Assembly (NCBI GenBank): GCA_000227525.2 | Contig: AGIG01000028.1 | Span: 62,001 to 126,000 of the forward strand | Length of the DNA stretch: 64,000 nucleotides | Source of the DNA: a gamma proteobacterium HIMB30 | GTDB lineage: Bacteria > Pseudomonadota > Gammaproteobacteria > Pseudomonadales > Litorivicinaceae | Direction: 5' to 3' | Shown here: positions 19,265-28,656 of the stretch, piece by piece | How the letters are laid out: each line of letters begins with the position of its first letter | Numbering within the stretch: the stretch's first letter is position 1 | Program-made: the position numbers and the translations under genes | The notes under the pieces: generated by a model | What the model was told of the DNA's origin: nothing | Databases searched by the model: none | What the model saw: only the letters and a program-made list of their open reading frames with translations

Positions 19265-20241
19265 AAACCAAGTTCCTCGGCGATTTCATAAGCTAACTGC
19301 GTGACAGCCATGGCGTAGAGCGGTGACCGATTGTAGCGAGTAATCACATAAAAATTTTTAGTCACTGCCCAATATTCATCTCCTTGAGCTCCGTGTAAGC
19401 CCAAAATATCGAGCGGTAACTCAGACCAAGCATCAGGGATTTGCTGAACCCCTTTCGAAGTCAATTCGCTACCAGTCTCTTTGACATCGATACGAGATTC
19501 CATCCGTTCAACCTGAGATGCAGCATTCGCGACAGGACTCGCGATCCCATATTGCATATCCCAACCATGTTCTGCCAGATAATTGGCAACAGAGCCGATG
19601 GCATCAACAGGGTTATCAATCAAATCGCGGCGACCATCGTTATCGAAATCAACTGCATAAGCGAGATAACTGGATGGGATGAACTGACCATAGCCCATGG
19701 CTCCAGCGTAAGAGCCCTTCAATTCAGAGGCACGCAAATTCTCCTCTTGACCAAGAAGAAATAAGGATTCAAGCTCGCCTAGAAAAAACTTAGCCCGCTT
19801 AGGGTAATCAAGACCGAGTGTCGCAAGTGCATCCAACGCTCTGAAACTCCCTTTATTCTTCCCGTAGTAAGTCTCGACTCCGATGATGGCTAAAATCACA
19901 TCAACCGGTACACCTAGTTCAGCTTCAGCCCGCTCCAACGTCTCGCGATGTGTTTGATAAAAGCGCGCCGCCGCTTTCACACGTGCTTTCTTCAAGAATA
20001 TTGGTCGATAATCCTTCCACTGCTTCCGCTCAGCTGGACGATTCATTGCCTTGATCACCGAATCCAAGCGCTTGGCTTCTGACATGACTTTGATCACCTC
20101 ATTTCGATCAAGGCCTTTCGCAGCGAGACGATCAGCCATGGCTTGAACCTCAGCTCGTTCTGCATAGTTTGCTGAAACTGTCGGGGTGTTTAACCCAACG
20201 AGACCCAACGTGATCGCAACCACCGGAAATATCCGCATCAT
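19261..20241 (-). CDS. mltB: Lytic murein transglycosylase B
   Basis: SLT/MltB-family lytic transglycosylase (326 residues) that cleaves peptidoglycan with formation of 1,6-anhydroMurNAc. The catalytic Glu is in IGVETYYGKN (Glu123), followed by ELKGSYAGAMGYGQFIPSSY, typical of MltB. The N-terminus is a cleavable signal (residues 1-24, ending TVSA) without a lipobox Cys, so the enzyme is probably a soluble periplasmic form, unlike lipidated E. coli MltB. The start ATGATG at 20241 overlaps the rodA stop (ATGA); GTGA overlap with rlpA follows. Confidence 0.96.
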   Translation of the reverse strand: MMRIFPVVAITLGLVGLNTPTVSANYAERAEVQAMADRLAAKGLDRNEVIKVMSEAKRLDSVIKAMNRPAERKQWKDYRPIFLKKARVKAAARFYQTHRETLERAEAELGVPVDVILAIIGVETYYGKNKGSFRALDALATLGLDYPKRAKFFLGELESLFLLGQEENLRASELKGSYAGAMGYGQFIPSSYLAYAVDFDNDGRRDLIDNPVDAIGSVANYLAEHGWDMQYGIASPVANAASQVERMESRIDVKETGSELTSKGVQQIPDAWSELPLDILGLHGAQGDEYWAVTKNFYVITRYNRSPLYAMAVTQLAYEIAEELGL

Positions 20242-21374
20242 GACTCCCCTGAAAGTATCCGTTTCGTCCGCTGCATCGACATAATCAAACCAAAACCAAT
20301 CAGCAACGAGACAATTGAAGTCCCACCATAACTAATTAATGGTAAAGGCACACCCACCACAGGCAAAACTCCACAAACCATTCCCACATTAACAAAGACG
20401 TAAACGAAGAAAGTGAGTGTGATTGAACCAGAGAGAAGCCTCCCGAAGTTCCCTTGCGCACGCATCGTCAAGACCAAACAACGGCCCAGGATTAGCGCAT
20501 AGAGGATGAGTAAAATGCTGATACCGACAAATCCCATTTCCTCACCAAGCACTGCCACAATAAAGTCAGTGTGTGACTCCGGAAGAAACTTCAACTGGGC
20601 CTGCGTCCCTGCCGCATAGCCCTTGCCAAACATCCCTCCAGAACCCAAGGCCGTCATCGCTTGAATCGTATTCCATCCAGCGCCTAAGGGGTCGCTTTGC
20701 GGATCGATCAGTGTCATCACTCGCGTTCGCTGGTAATCGTGCATGACCATCCAAAGGACAGGCAAAGCCGACAGACCGAAGCCACCGAGCAGTGCTAATA
20801 ATCGCCACGATATTCCCGCAAGAAAAATCGCAAAAAAACCGGAGCCAGCGATAATAATGCTGGTCCCGAGATCGGGTTGTTTTGCGATCAAAGCAACAGG
20901 AACAACAATTAAAACGGCCGCAATCACCAACTGCGAAATCGATGGCGGAAGCTTCTGTCGAGTGAGCCACCATGCAACCATCGCCGGCAGCGCCAACTTC
21001 ATCAATTCTGATGGCTGAAATCGTGGTAGCCCGGGTAGATCAAGCCAACGCTGAGCGCCTTTCGCGCCAACCCCGAAGAGCAGGACTGCCACCAAAAGTA
21101 AAGCTGCGAATAGAAAGACGAATGGTGTCACTTGGATAATGACATCACGTCGTACTTGTGACAGCAGCGCCATAATCGCAATCCCAACAACGACATGCGC
21201 GCCCTGACGAAGCACCATCGACAAACTTTGCCCCGACGCCGAATACAAGATGATCAAGCCGTACAAGGCGGTGATTAAAACAAACAAGGTGAGCAACGGA
21301 TCGACGCCATAGCGTTGTGCAAAACGCCTCGGTTTGAATGACTCGATATGTCCTGTTTCAGTTGCTGTCAGCAT
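20238..21374 (-). CDS. rodA: Peptidoglycan glycosyltransferase RodA
   Basis: SEDS-family integral membrane glycosyltransferase that polymerises lipid II during cell elongation together with PBP2. It has ten or so hydrophobic segments over 378 residues. Characteristic stretches are KGAQRWLDLPGLPRFQPSELMK, GAGWNTIQAMTALGSGG, FLPESHTDFIVAVLGEE and the C-terminal PLISYGGTS. The start ATG 21374 (MLTATETG) lies 17 nt inside mrdA; the frame stays open to 21521 but only as antisense-like extension within mrdA. It is coupled to mrdA upstream and mltB downstream. Confidence 0.97.
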   Translation of the reverse strand: MLTATETGHIESFKPRRFAQRYGVDPLLTLFVLITALYGLIILYSASGQSLSMVLRQGAHVVVGIAIMALLSQVRRDVIIQVTPFVFLFAALLLVAVLLFGVGAKGAQRWLDLPGLPRFQPSELMKLALPAMVAWWLTRQKLPPSISQLVIAAVLIVVPVALIAKQPDLGTSIIIAGSGFFAIFLAGISWRLLALLGGFGLSALPVLWMVMHDYQRTRVMTLIDPQSDPLGAGWNTIQAMTALGSGGMFGKGYAAGTQAQLKFLPESHTDFIVAVLGEEMGFVGISILLILYALILGRCLVLTMRAQGNFGRLLSGSITLTFFVYVFVNVGMVCGVLPVVGVPLPLISYGGTSIVSLLIGFGLIMSMQRTKRILSGES

Positions 21375-23244
21375 GCTTTGGTTCGAGAACTCGTTGATTG
21401 ATTGTTGCGATGTAATCGAAATCTGGCGGGCTTGCACCTGCATCACGGTCGAGCAACCAATAATCGAATACTTTTCGAGCGGCGGGCGCAGCTGTTGAAC
21501 CACCCGACCCTCCATTCTCAATAATCAGTGCAACCACGATCCGAGGTGCATCTGCAGGCGCAAATCCAACAAACAGTGCGTGGTCACGAAAACGCTCTTC
21601 AATCTCGTCCGCGTCATACTCCTCTTCCTGCCCAATACTCACCACCTGTGCTGTCCCAGTTTTACCTGCAATCCGGTAATTCAGACCACGAGCTGCACCG
21701 CGCGCTGTTCCAGTTTCACCATGCAGGACGCCTTCCATTGCATCAATCATCCGTTCCCAGTCCATCGCCGTGCCCAAGGGCACAGGAGCACCCGCGTCGA
21801 CATCTTCAAAAACCGAGAAATGCGGTTCGATAAAATTTCCACGGCGTGCTGTTGCCGTTGTTGCTGCCGCAAGTTGCAATGGCGTTGTCACCCAAAACCC
21901 TTGACCAATTCCAGAGATCACTGTTTCCCCGAGATACCATGACTCATTTCTGGCAGCGCGTTTCCAGTCTCGACTTGGAAGAATTCCGGGCAGATCACCT
22001 TGAATATCGCGACCTTGCCGACGTCCGAATCCAAAATGTTTCATACCCTCAGACATTTGGTCGATCCCAAGTCGCACGGCCATATCGTAAAAATAGGTGT
22101 CGCATGACTCGATGATTGCCTTGTCCATATTCACCCGACCGTGGCCCCACTCCTTCCAGTCGCGATATTTGTGTTCGTTTCCTGGCAACTGAAAAAAGCC
22201 TCGGGAAAAATATTCTGACTTCCAACTCACTGCACCATAATGCAAGCCGACCAGACCAATCATCGGTTTGATCGTCGACCCCGGAGGATATTGTCCACGC
22301 AAAGCGCGATTGAATAATGGCGTATCGCGATCAACTTGCAGTGCCGAGTATTCAGCCTGACTGATCCCACCAATGAATGAGTTCGCATCATAGGTCGGCG
22401 CACTGGCAAGTCCTAAAATGCCACCGTTCATTGGATCAATCGCAACGATCGCTCCGCGTTTATCTCCGAGGACGTCATACAGTTTGGCAGTCAACCCAAT
22501 ATCCAGATGCAAAGGGATGTCTGCACCGGGTACCGGGTCCTCTCGATCCACTGACCGCATGATCTGACCACGAGCACTGGTCTCCACCCGCTCAACACCG
22601 ACCTGGCCTAACAGCGCATCTTCATAGGCTTTCTCGATCCCTAATTTACCAATGGTCTCTGTGCCGGCGTAGCGGCTTTCTTCAATCCGTTTCAACTCAT
22701 CAAGTGATAATCGCCCGACATATCCAAGACTATGAGCCGTCAAACCACCATAGGGATAGTAGCGAGTTGGCCGAGCCTCCATTTGCAGTCCCGGAAACCG
22801 AAAGAGATCAACTGCAATCCGTGCCGCATCAGATTCCGATAAATCATCTTTGACGACGACTGGATCACGCGGCCTACGACGGGTTTTCAAATTTTTAGCA
22901 AAACGCTCCGCGTCGCTATCGGTGAATTCAATACGCTGTCGGACCTCGGCAATCAGCTCGTCTAAATCGGTGACCTCTTCCGGAATCAACAACAACTGAA
23001 GGTTGGGCCGGTTCTCGGCCAGAACCACGCCATTACGGTCGATGATCAGGCCGCGTGCAGGCCCAACCGGTAGTGTTTGTAATCGATTTGCTTCAGACGC
23101 CGTTTGAAATCGCTCTGTTTCAACCAATTGAAGCCAAATCAGTCTTGCCAAGAGTAGCGACAAAAGAACTAAACCACCCAGAGCGGCAACAACAACTCGC
23201 GACTGGATGAGATTCTTTTCTCGAACACCGGTTGAAAGTTCCAA
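21358..23244 (-). CDS. mrdA: Penicillin-binding protein 2 (elongation transpeptidase)
   Basis: Monofunctional class B transpeptidase that cross-links peptidoglycan in the Rod elongasome. It has one N-terminal membrane anchor (about residues 18-40), a PBP dimerisation/pedestal domain, and the transpeptidase domain with SxxK at Ser323-Lys326 (PPGSTIKP), SCDT as the second motif (ESCDTYFYD) and KTGTAQV. Length (628) is normal. The start is TTG 23244 with AGGAG 6 nt upstream. It starts 2 nt after the rlmH stop and overlaps rodA by 17 nt. Confidence 0.97.
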   Translation of the reverse strand: MELSTGVREKNLIQSRVVVAALGGLVLLSLLLARLIWLQLVETERFQTASEANRLQTLPVGPARGLIIDRNGVVLAENRPNLQLLLIPEEVTDLDELIAEVRQRIEFTDSDAERFAKNLKTRRRPRDPVVVKDDLSESDAARIAVDLFRFPGLQMEARPTRYYPYGGLTAHSLGYVGRLSLDELKRIEESRYAGTETIGKLGIEKAYEDALLGQVGVERVETSARGQIMRSVDREDPVPGADIPLHLDIGLTAKLYDVLGDKRGAIVAIDPMNGGILGLASAPTYDANSFIGGISQAEYSALQVDRDTPLFNRALRGQYPPGSTIKPMIGLVGLHYGAVSWKSEYFSRGFFQLPGNEHKYRDWKEWGHGRVNMDKAIIESCDTYFYDMAVRLGIDQMSEGMKHFGFGRRQGRDIQGDLPGILPSRDWKRAARNESWYLGETVISGIGQGFWVTTPLQLAAATTATARRGNFIEPHFSVFEDVDAGAPVPLGTAMDWERMIDAMEGVLHGETGTARGAARGLNYRIAGKTGTAQVVSIGQEEEYDADEIEERFRDHALFVGFAPADAPRIVVALIIENGGSGGSTAAPAARKVFDYWLLDRDAGASPPDFDYIATINQRVLEPKHADSN

Positions 23245-23246
23245 CC

Positions 23247-23708
23247 CTAACTCCTGTGGTATGGATGTCCCTGCCGGACACTATCCGCTCGATACAGTTG
23301 TTCAACAACAATGACTCGGGCCAACGGATGGGGAAAAACCAGTTTAGACAAACTCCACTGACTGTCTGCCCGCTGCCTCATGGTCTCACACCATCCATCC
23401 GCGCCGCCTATAGCAAAGACCAAAGAACGGCCCGAGAGTTCCCACTGCGTGATTTGATCTGCTAACTCAGAGGTAGAGTATAACCGTCCACGCTCGTCCA
23501 AAAGGATTAAAAAATCATTCGCTTTTAAACGGTCGAGCAGTTTCTTTTGATGTTCTGCTTGCGCTTCAGAACCGGCTTTCTTCGATGCCGTGATTTCCTC
23601 AATTTGAAGTTTAAATTGGTGTCGAAACCGCGGTAAATAATCGGCGCAGGCATCAGACACCCAAGTTGGCATCTTTTGTCCAATCGTTATTAACCGTACC
23701 TCTGCCAT
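23247..23708 (-). CDS. rlmH: 23S rRNA (pseudouridine1915-N3)-methyltransferase
   Basis: SPOUT-family methyltransferase modifying m3-pseudouridine 1915 in helix 69 of 23S rRNA. The SAM-binding knot shows LVFAIGGADGW (about residues 100-110), and the C-terminus has the hallmark YRADSVRQGHPYHR. Length (153) is normal. The ATG shares one base with the rsfS stop (TAATG). rsfS-rlmH-mrdA-rodA order is conserved in many gammaproteobacteria. Confidence 0.97.
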   Translation of the reverse strand: MAEVRLITIGQKMPTWVSDACADYLPRFRHQFKLQIEEITASKKAGSEAQAEHQKKLLDRLKANDFLILLDERGRLYSTSELADQITQWELSGRSLVFAIGGADGWCETMRQRADSQWSLSKLVFPHPLARVIVVEQLYRADSVRQGHPYHRS

Positions 23709-24067
23709 TAATGCTCGTTGTCCTCAGCCGTCTCTCGGCCACGACGATCCCAGAGTCTTTCAAGATCATAGAACTCACGAATCGGCGGTTGCATGACATG
23801 AAGGACAACTGAATCGAAATCAACCAGGACCCATTCAGCTGCATCAGCACCCTCACTACCAAGGGCACCCACGCCATGCTTCACTTTCATTTCCTGAGCG
23901 ACATGATCGGCAAGAGACTTCACATGACGACTTGATGTTCCACTGGCAATCACCAACCAATCGGTGACAGAGGTCTGTCCTCTCACATCAACAATTCGAA
24001 TATCTAAGGCTTTCAGATCCTCGAGGGCGTCAACGATCGGTTGGGTCAAATCAATTTCTTCAGTCAT
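23708..24067 (-). CDS. rsfS: Ribosomal silencing factor RsfS
   Basis: Binds ribosomal protein uL14 on the 50S subunit and blocks subunit joining, lowering translation in stationary phase. The 119-residue protein shows the family's [28 protein letters not shown] stretch in the first half and [28 protein letters not shown] in the second. One-base TAATG overlaps link it to nadD upstream and rlmH downstream. Confidence 0.97.
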   Translation of the reverse strand: MTEEIDLTQPIVDALEDLKALDIRIVDVRGQTSVTDWLVIASGTSSRHVKSLADHVAQEMKVKHGVGALGSEGADAAEWVLVDFDSVVLHVMQPPIREFYDLERLWDRRGRETAEDNEH

Positions 24068-24687
24068 TATGCGTCCTGATACAAACGGTGCTGCCTGATA
24101 TAGTCAGCAATTTTCGGTGGTACGGGAAGTCTGGACTCGTCTTTTGCAATCAGCTCTCGCACACCAGTTGATGAAACCGGAACATTTGGCGTGTCTAAAA
24201 ACGCAAGCAAACCACATCTGATTTCGCGCATTTCACATAGCTCATCGGTCCATCGATACGCAGATAAGCTCTGGGGGATCTCAACGCGCTGATCCGCCCG
24301 ATTGAGGATACACAGATGGCTGAGCTCAGCGAGTAATTCAGGTCGGCACCACTGATCAACCGCACGAGCCGCATCGGCGCCCAAGCAGAAAACTAGCGAT
24401 TCTTCTGTCCCAAACTGTTCCCTAAACGCCCGCAGTGTGTCTACCGTATAACTTGGTCCACTGCGGTCAAGCTCGATCGCATTAACAACCGCTTGAGACA
24501 TTCCGTCCATCGCTGCCTTAAGCATCGCTAAACGATGTTCAGACGATGCCATGCTCGCTCGATGCGGTGGCTGATGATTGGGGATCACATGGACAGTTGC
24601 ATTCGGGAAGGCGCGCATTAAGCTCTCCACCATCATGACATGGCCGTCATGAACAGGATCAAAGGTTCCACCAAATAGCACCTGCAC
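24067..24687 (-). CDS. nadD: Nicotinate-nucleotide adenylyltransferase
   Basis: Converts nicotinate mononucleotide and ATP to deamido-NAD, the step before NAD synthetase. The nucleotidyltransferase motif [11 protein letters not shown] (residues 6-16, HxGH at 13-16) is followed by the C-terminal SSTGVREL of the ISSTxIR signature. The start is placed at GTG 24687, which shares one base with the proA TAG (TAGTG); this gives 206 residues starting MQVLFGG. The frame is open to ATG 24723, but the extra 12 residues lie inside proA and are not conserved. Confidence 0.95.
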   Translation of the reverse strand: MQVLFGGTFDPVHDGHVMMVESLMRAFPNATVHVIPNHQPPHRASMASSEHRLAMLKAAMDGMSQAVVNAIELDRSGPSYTVDTLRAFREQFGTEESLVFCLGADAARAVDQWCRPELLAELSHLCILNRADQRVEIPQSLSAYRWTDELCEMREIRCGLLAFLDTPNVPVSSTGVRELIAKDESRLPVPPKIADYIRQHRLYQDA

Positions 24688-25934
24688 TAAGCGCGTACCT
24701 GCCCTTCTCCAAAAACGATCCATTTTTGATTTGTTAGCCCTTCCAGACCAACCGGACCGCGTGCATGAATGCGGTCAGTCGAGATACCGATTTCTGCGCC
24801 AAGCCCATATTCAAATCCATCCGCAAACCGCGTCGATGCATTCGCAATGACTGAGGAGGAGTCAACTGCCCGCATGAACTGACGCACGGTTCCATAGTTT
24901 GTCGATAGGATGGCGTCAGTGTGGTGCGAGCCATAATGATTGATGTGTTCGATAGCCTCATCCAGTGATGACACCACCTTAATGGCAACCACAGGCCCAA
25001 GGTATTCTTCATACCAATCGTCTTCGGTGGCCCTTGATACTGAGGGCAAGATCGCACAGACGCGCTCACATCCACGGACCTCAACTGCATAAGGTTTCAG
25101 TACTGCTTCGAGTGCTGGAAGTAATGTCTTGATTAAGGCTTCGTGAATTAAAAATGACTCTGCAGCATTGCAAACGCCATAACGATGGGTCTTCGCATTT
25201 TCAAGTATTTGAAGTGCCTGTTGTTGATCACTTTCTGCGTCGACGTAGACATGACAATTGCCATCTAAGTGCTTAATGACAGGCACTGTTGCGTCTTTTG
25301 AAATGCGTTCAATTAAACCTTTACCACCACGAGGAATGATCACATCACACATCGGATGATCGCCTCCAATCATTGCACCGACGAACTCACGATCTGCGGT
25401 TGGTGCCACTTGGACACACGCCTCTGGCAGACCAACCGATGCCAAGCCATCAGCGATACATCGGGCAATTGCTTGGTTGGAGTAAAACGCTTCACTACCG
25501 CCCCTTAAAACACACGCATTTCCTGATTTCAGGCAGAGCGCGGCTGCATCGATGGTCACGTTCGGACGCGACTCATAAATAATCCCAATCACACCGAGTG
25601 GCTGTCGCATGAGTCCAACTTCAATTCCCGATGGACGACGCGTCATACGAGAAACTTCACCAACCGGATCAGGTAAAGCAACAATTTGCTCAACACCCTC
25701 TATCATCGCGTCGATACGGGCATCGTTTAACTCCAAGCGATCAAGCAACGCTTCATCGAGCCCGTTATTTCGGCCCGTCTCAAGGTCTTTCTGATTCGCT
25801 TTAAGAATTTGAGAGCGCGACCCTGCCATTGCATCACGGATCGCTAAAAGTGCTGCATTTTTGGTGTTGGTCGATGCGGTCGCAATGGTAGTTCGCACCG
25901 CTTTGGCTTGTTCGGCCATTTGTTGGTAGTTCAT
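24687..25934 (-). CDS. proA: Gamma-glutamyl phosphate reductase
   Basis: NADPH-dependent reductase making glutamate-5-semialdehyde in proline synthesis. The 415-residue protein has the aldehyde-dehydrogenase fold with [26 protein letters not shown] (about residues 114-139) and the catalytic Cys in [10 protein letters not shown]. It is the first gene of the proA-nadD-rsfS-rlmH-mrdA-rodA-mltB-rlpA series, with a perfect TATAAT box upstream. It overlaps nadD by 1 nt. Confidence 0.97.
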   Translation of the reverse strand: MNYQQMAEQAKAVRTTIATASTNTKNAALLAIRDAMAGSRSQILKANQKDLETGRNNGLDEALLDRLELNDARIDAMIEGVEQIVALPDPVGEVSRMTRRPSGIEVGLMRQPLGVIGIIYESRPNVTIDAAALCLKSGNACVLRGGSEAFYSNQAIARCIADGLASVGLPEACVQVAPTADREFVGAMIGGDHPMCDVIIPRGGKGLIERISKDATVPVIKHLDGNCHVYVDAESDQQQALQILENAKTHRYGVCNAAESFLIHEALIKTLLPALEAVLKPYAVEVRGCERVCAILPSVSRATEDDWYEEYLGPVVAIKVVSSLDEAIEHINHYGSHHTDAILSTNYGTVRQFMRAVDSSSVIANASTRFADGFEYGLGAEIGISTDRIHARGPVGLEGLTNQKWIVFGEGQVRA

Positions 25935-25957
25935 GATCGCTCCACTGTCGTCCGCAG

Positions 25958-25986
25958 ATTATACAGTGGGTTGTGATTAGATATCA
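25958..25986 (-). promoter_or_regulatory. Candidate promoter for the proA-nadD-...-lipB gene series
   Basis: On the minus strand TATAAT (25963-25958) is a perfect -10 box; TGATAT, 17 nt upstream, is a poor -35. It lies 24 nt before the proA ATG and slightly overlaps the end of the LON-domain gene. Confidence 0.5.
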
Positions 25987-26586
25987 GGCGCCACGCCCTT
26001 GAATTTGGAGTTTTGTCACCTCGGCCTCTAATTCAATCAGTCTCAGTAATGGGTCACTGATCTCAAAAAATGACTGCTTCACTTCATTATCAAGGGGCAA
26101 CAGTTCAGTCAGGCGCGCACTCACCTCAGTTGCGTCGGTGTAATCAATATCACTGTATAAGCCCCGCACGGCCGGATGGACTTGAAGACTCTTCAGCAAC
26201 TCAACCAAACCCGAATGCTCGGTAGGTACCTCAACAGACACCTCCATGGGAATATCTGCTGCATCGGCAATCCATAAACCATCTTCACACTGCCTGGGAT
26301 TAAACAGCTGCTGTTTGCGCTCTCCGACAGCAAGAATTCCGAGGAGTCCATTGCTTAATTGATCAAAATCACGAATCGAGACTTCACAACCGAGATCCGC
26401 GAACCCTTCAGACCGGGACATGGTGACAATGAAGTTGCCACCTTCTCGCATGCAAGAACCGACCATATCCAAGTATCGCGCTTCAAAAATCTGAAGCGGT
26501 AGCCGGCCCCCTGGAAACAACACCAGTGGTAATGGGAAGAGCGGTTTAGTCACAGCAACCTCAGGCCGGATTGATTCAAAAATCAT
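25984..26586 (-). CDS. LON N-terminal (substrate-binding) domain protein
   Basis: Protein of 200 residues consisting of the LON substrate-binding domain alone (PF02190 type); no AAA+ or protease part is present. The start of the domain is clear: PLFPLPLVLFPGGRLPLQIFEARYLDM (about residues 15-41). Such solo LON-domain proteins are common in proteobacteria and their function is not settled; substrate or peptide recognition is a guess. ATG 26586 (MIFESIRPEV) is the start that fits the domain boundary, 31 nt after the mpl stop. An open frame to 26718 overlaps mpl. It is probably co-transcribed with mpl. Confidence 0.88.
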   Translation of the reverse strand: MIFESIRPEVAVTKPLFPLPLVLFPGGRLPLQIFEARYLDMVGSCMREGGNFIVTMSRSEGFADLGCEVSIRDFDQLSNGLLGILAVGERKQQLFNPRQCEDGLWIADAADIPMEVSVEVPTEHSGLVELLKSLQVHPAVRGLYSDIDYTDATEVSARLTELLPLDNEVKQSFFEISDPLLRLIELEAEVTKLQIQGRGA

Positions 26587-26617
26587 GCAATGTACTGTGC
26601 GGATGTTTCGAAATTTT

Positions 26618-27946
26618 TCAACGGCCCTGTAAGCGGTCAACCACTCGACTTTGAATTCCAGAAAATCCGCCGTTAGACATAAAGACGATCTGCCCGGTGG
26701 TTTGCTCAACCAACTCATGCTCGAGACTCAACACGTCAGCCACGACACTCGAGGTTCCGTTCGATCGTTCAAGTACCGAGGTGTCCCACTCCGTTTCAGT
26801 CGACAACACCCAAATGACGCGATCGGCACAGGCGGTTGAATCTAACAGTGCACTGCCGTGAATACCTGCCTTCATCGTGTTCGAGCGCAATTCAATCACC
26901 GCGATCAACGGCCCATGCGTTGCACCGAGCTCACTGAGCGCATGAAGGGTTGTTTCGATCGCCGTTGGATGATGCGCAAAGTCGTCCCAAATCTTCAAAT
27001 GATCTGTCTCATACAACAGGTTCAGTCGGCGAGCGACGCCTTCAAAAGAGGCAAGCGCACTGAATGACTGCCTTACCGGTAAATCAATCGCATGCGCCAT
27101 TGCGACAGCAAGCTCTGCATTCTGTGCATTATGAGTCCCACGCATTGCCCATTGGATGGATTGATCAAGCCCCTCACTGATCAACTCATTCGATTTTGCG
27201 ATGAATTTAAGCTCCGTACCGTGTCCAACGCGTTTCTGACGAGACCAGCAACCACGGGCCAAGACGCGCTCGATCGCCTCAACCCCGGATCGACTGATCA
27301 CACAACCAGACCCCGGAACCCGGCGAATTACGTGGTGAAATTGCGTCTCAATCGCCGCAAGGTCGGTAAAAATGTCAGCGTGATCAAACTCTAAATTGTT
27401 GATCCCTAAAACATCAGGGTGGTAATGCACAAATTTTGATCGTTTATCAAAAAATGCAGTGTCATATTCGTCCGCTTCCACGACAAAATAGCGTCCATTG
27501 CCAATGCGAGCTGACACACCAAAATTTCGAGGAACACCGCCAATCAAAAATCCTGGTTCCAAACCTTGGGACTCCAGAATCCATACAAGCATGCTGGTTG
27601 TCGTGGTTTTGCCATGAGTGCCCGAGACTGCAAGTACCGTCATATCAGTCGTCAGACGGCCAAGTAATTCGGGACCAGAAATAAATGGGATTTTCCGATC
27701 CAACACAGCTTCAACGACTGGGTTACCGCGCGACATGGCATTTCCAATCACAACCATGTCGAGATCATCAGTCAGAACGCTGGTGTCGAAGCCCTCATGC
27801 AGAACAATCCCGGCATCTCGAAGCTGATCTGACATCGGGGGATACACATGCTGGTCTGAGCCCGTCACGTCCCAACCCTTTTGGCAGCAAAGTTGTGCTA
27901 GGCCACCCATAAATGTACCGCAGATTCCGAGAATATGGATTTTCAA
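26618..27946 (-). CDS. mpl: UDP-N-acetylmuramate:L-alanyl-gamma-D-glutamyl-meso-diaminopimelate ligase
   Basis: Murein-recycling ligase that attaches the recovered tripeptide L-Ala-D-Glu-mDAP to UDP-MurNAc in the cytosol. It shows the Mur ligase layout: N-terminal nucleotide domain starting MKIHILGICGTFMGGLAQL, the ATP loop SGTHGKTTT, the central ENNLEFDHADIF-type region, and the C-terminal FAHHPTAIETTL. The best start is TTG 27946, with GAGAG 7 nt upstream, because the conserved protein begins exactly there (442 residues). The frame continues open to ATG 28117 without homology. It fits with the wall-remodelling genes downstream. Confidence 0.95.
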   Translation of the reverse strand: MKIHILGICGTFMGGLAQLCCQKGWDVTGSDQHVYPPMSDQLRDAGIVLHEGFDTSVLTDDLDMVVIGNAMSRGNPVVEAVLDRKIPFISGPELLGRLTTDMTVLAVSGTHGKTTTTSMLVWILESQGLEPGFLIGGVPRNFGVSARIGNGRYFVVEADEYDTAFFDKRSKFVHYHPDVLGINNLEFDHADIFTDLAAIETQFHHVIRRVPGSGCVISRSGVEAIERVLARGCWSRQKRVGHGTELKFIAKSNELISEGLDQSIQWAMRGTHNAQNAELAVAMAHAIDLPVRQSFSALASFEGVARRLNLLYETDHLKIWDDFAHHPTAIETTLHALSELGATHGPLIAVIELRSNTMKAGIHGSALLDSTACADRVIWVLSTETEWDTSVLERSNGTSSVVADVLSLEHELVEQTTGQIVFMSNGGFSGIQSRVVDRLQGR

Positions 27947-28128
27947 AATGCGCTCTCTCTCATTCGTCTGAAAGATAGTGTCATTGCACGCTGCAAACAG
28001 CAACGAGCGATCTTGTACCATTTCACAATGGCGATTGATGTTCGTATCGGTTGAAATAGAGGCTGAAGCACCGGACACTTGCCGTCTGCAAATGCATCGA
28101 TTTGATTTATTAACCACCTGAGGACCTT

Positions 28129-28656
28129 ATGAGCTTCAATGACATTCCTGCGGGAAAGGACATCCCAAACGACATTTATGTCGCAATTGAAATCCCATCA
28201 AACTCAACGCCAATCAAGTATGAGATCGAAAAAGAATACGATGCCGTATTCGTCGATCGTTTCATGGCGACACCAATGTTCTACCCAGCGAACTACGGGT
28301 ATGTACCCAACACACTTGCAGACGACGGAGATCCGCTCGACGTATTGGTGGTCACCCCCTACCCAGTGCAGCCGGGATCAATTATTCGTGCCCGCCCAAT
28401 TGGTATTTTGGATATGAGCGACGAAGCTGGTCGCGACTCGAAAGTGCTGGCGGTACCACACGATAAACTGACAACGCTCTATAAGGATGTGAAGGAGCCT
28501 CAAGATCTGGGATCATTGCTTCTCGATCAAATCGCCCACTTCTTCGAGAACTATAAAGATCTCGAGGCAGGTAAATGGGTCAAAGTCGATGGTTGGCGTG
28601 GATCCGATGCAGCTCGCGACGCGGTGATTGCCTCTGTCGAAGCAGTCAAAAAGTAA
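28129..28656 (+). CDS. ppa: Inorganic pyrophosphatase
   Basis: Soluble family I pyrophosphatase hydrolysing PPi released by biosynthetic reactions. The 175-residue protein has the expected [15 protein letters not shown] stretch and the metal-binding [10 protein letters not shown] (near residues 66-75). The ATG is preceded by GAGG at a good distance. The gene is divergent from mpl across 182 nt, and its TAA abuts the end of the DUF2333 gene on the other strand. Confidence 0.98.
   Translation: MSFNDIPAGKDIPNDIYVAIEIPSNSTPIKYEIEKEYDAVFVDRFMATPMFYPANYGYVPNTLADDGDPLDVLVVTPYPVQPGSIIRARPIGILDMSDEAGRDSKVLAVPHDKLTTLYKDVKEPQDLGSLLLDQIAHFFENYKDLEAGKWVKVDGWRGSDAARDAVIASVEAVKK

Noticed and set aside
28018-28031. 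CCATT-N4-AATGG inverted repeat in the mpl/ppa divergent gap
   Set aside because: Five-base arms are expected by chance; I see no supporting promoter geometry.
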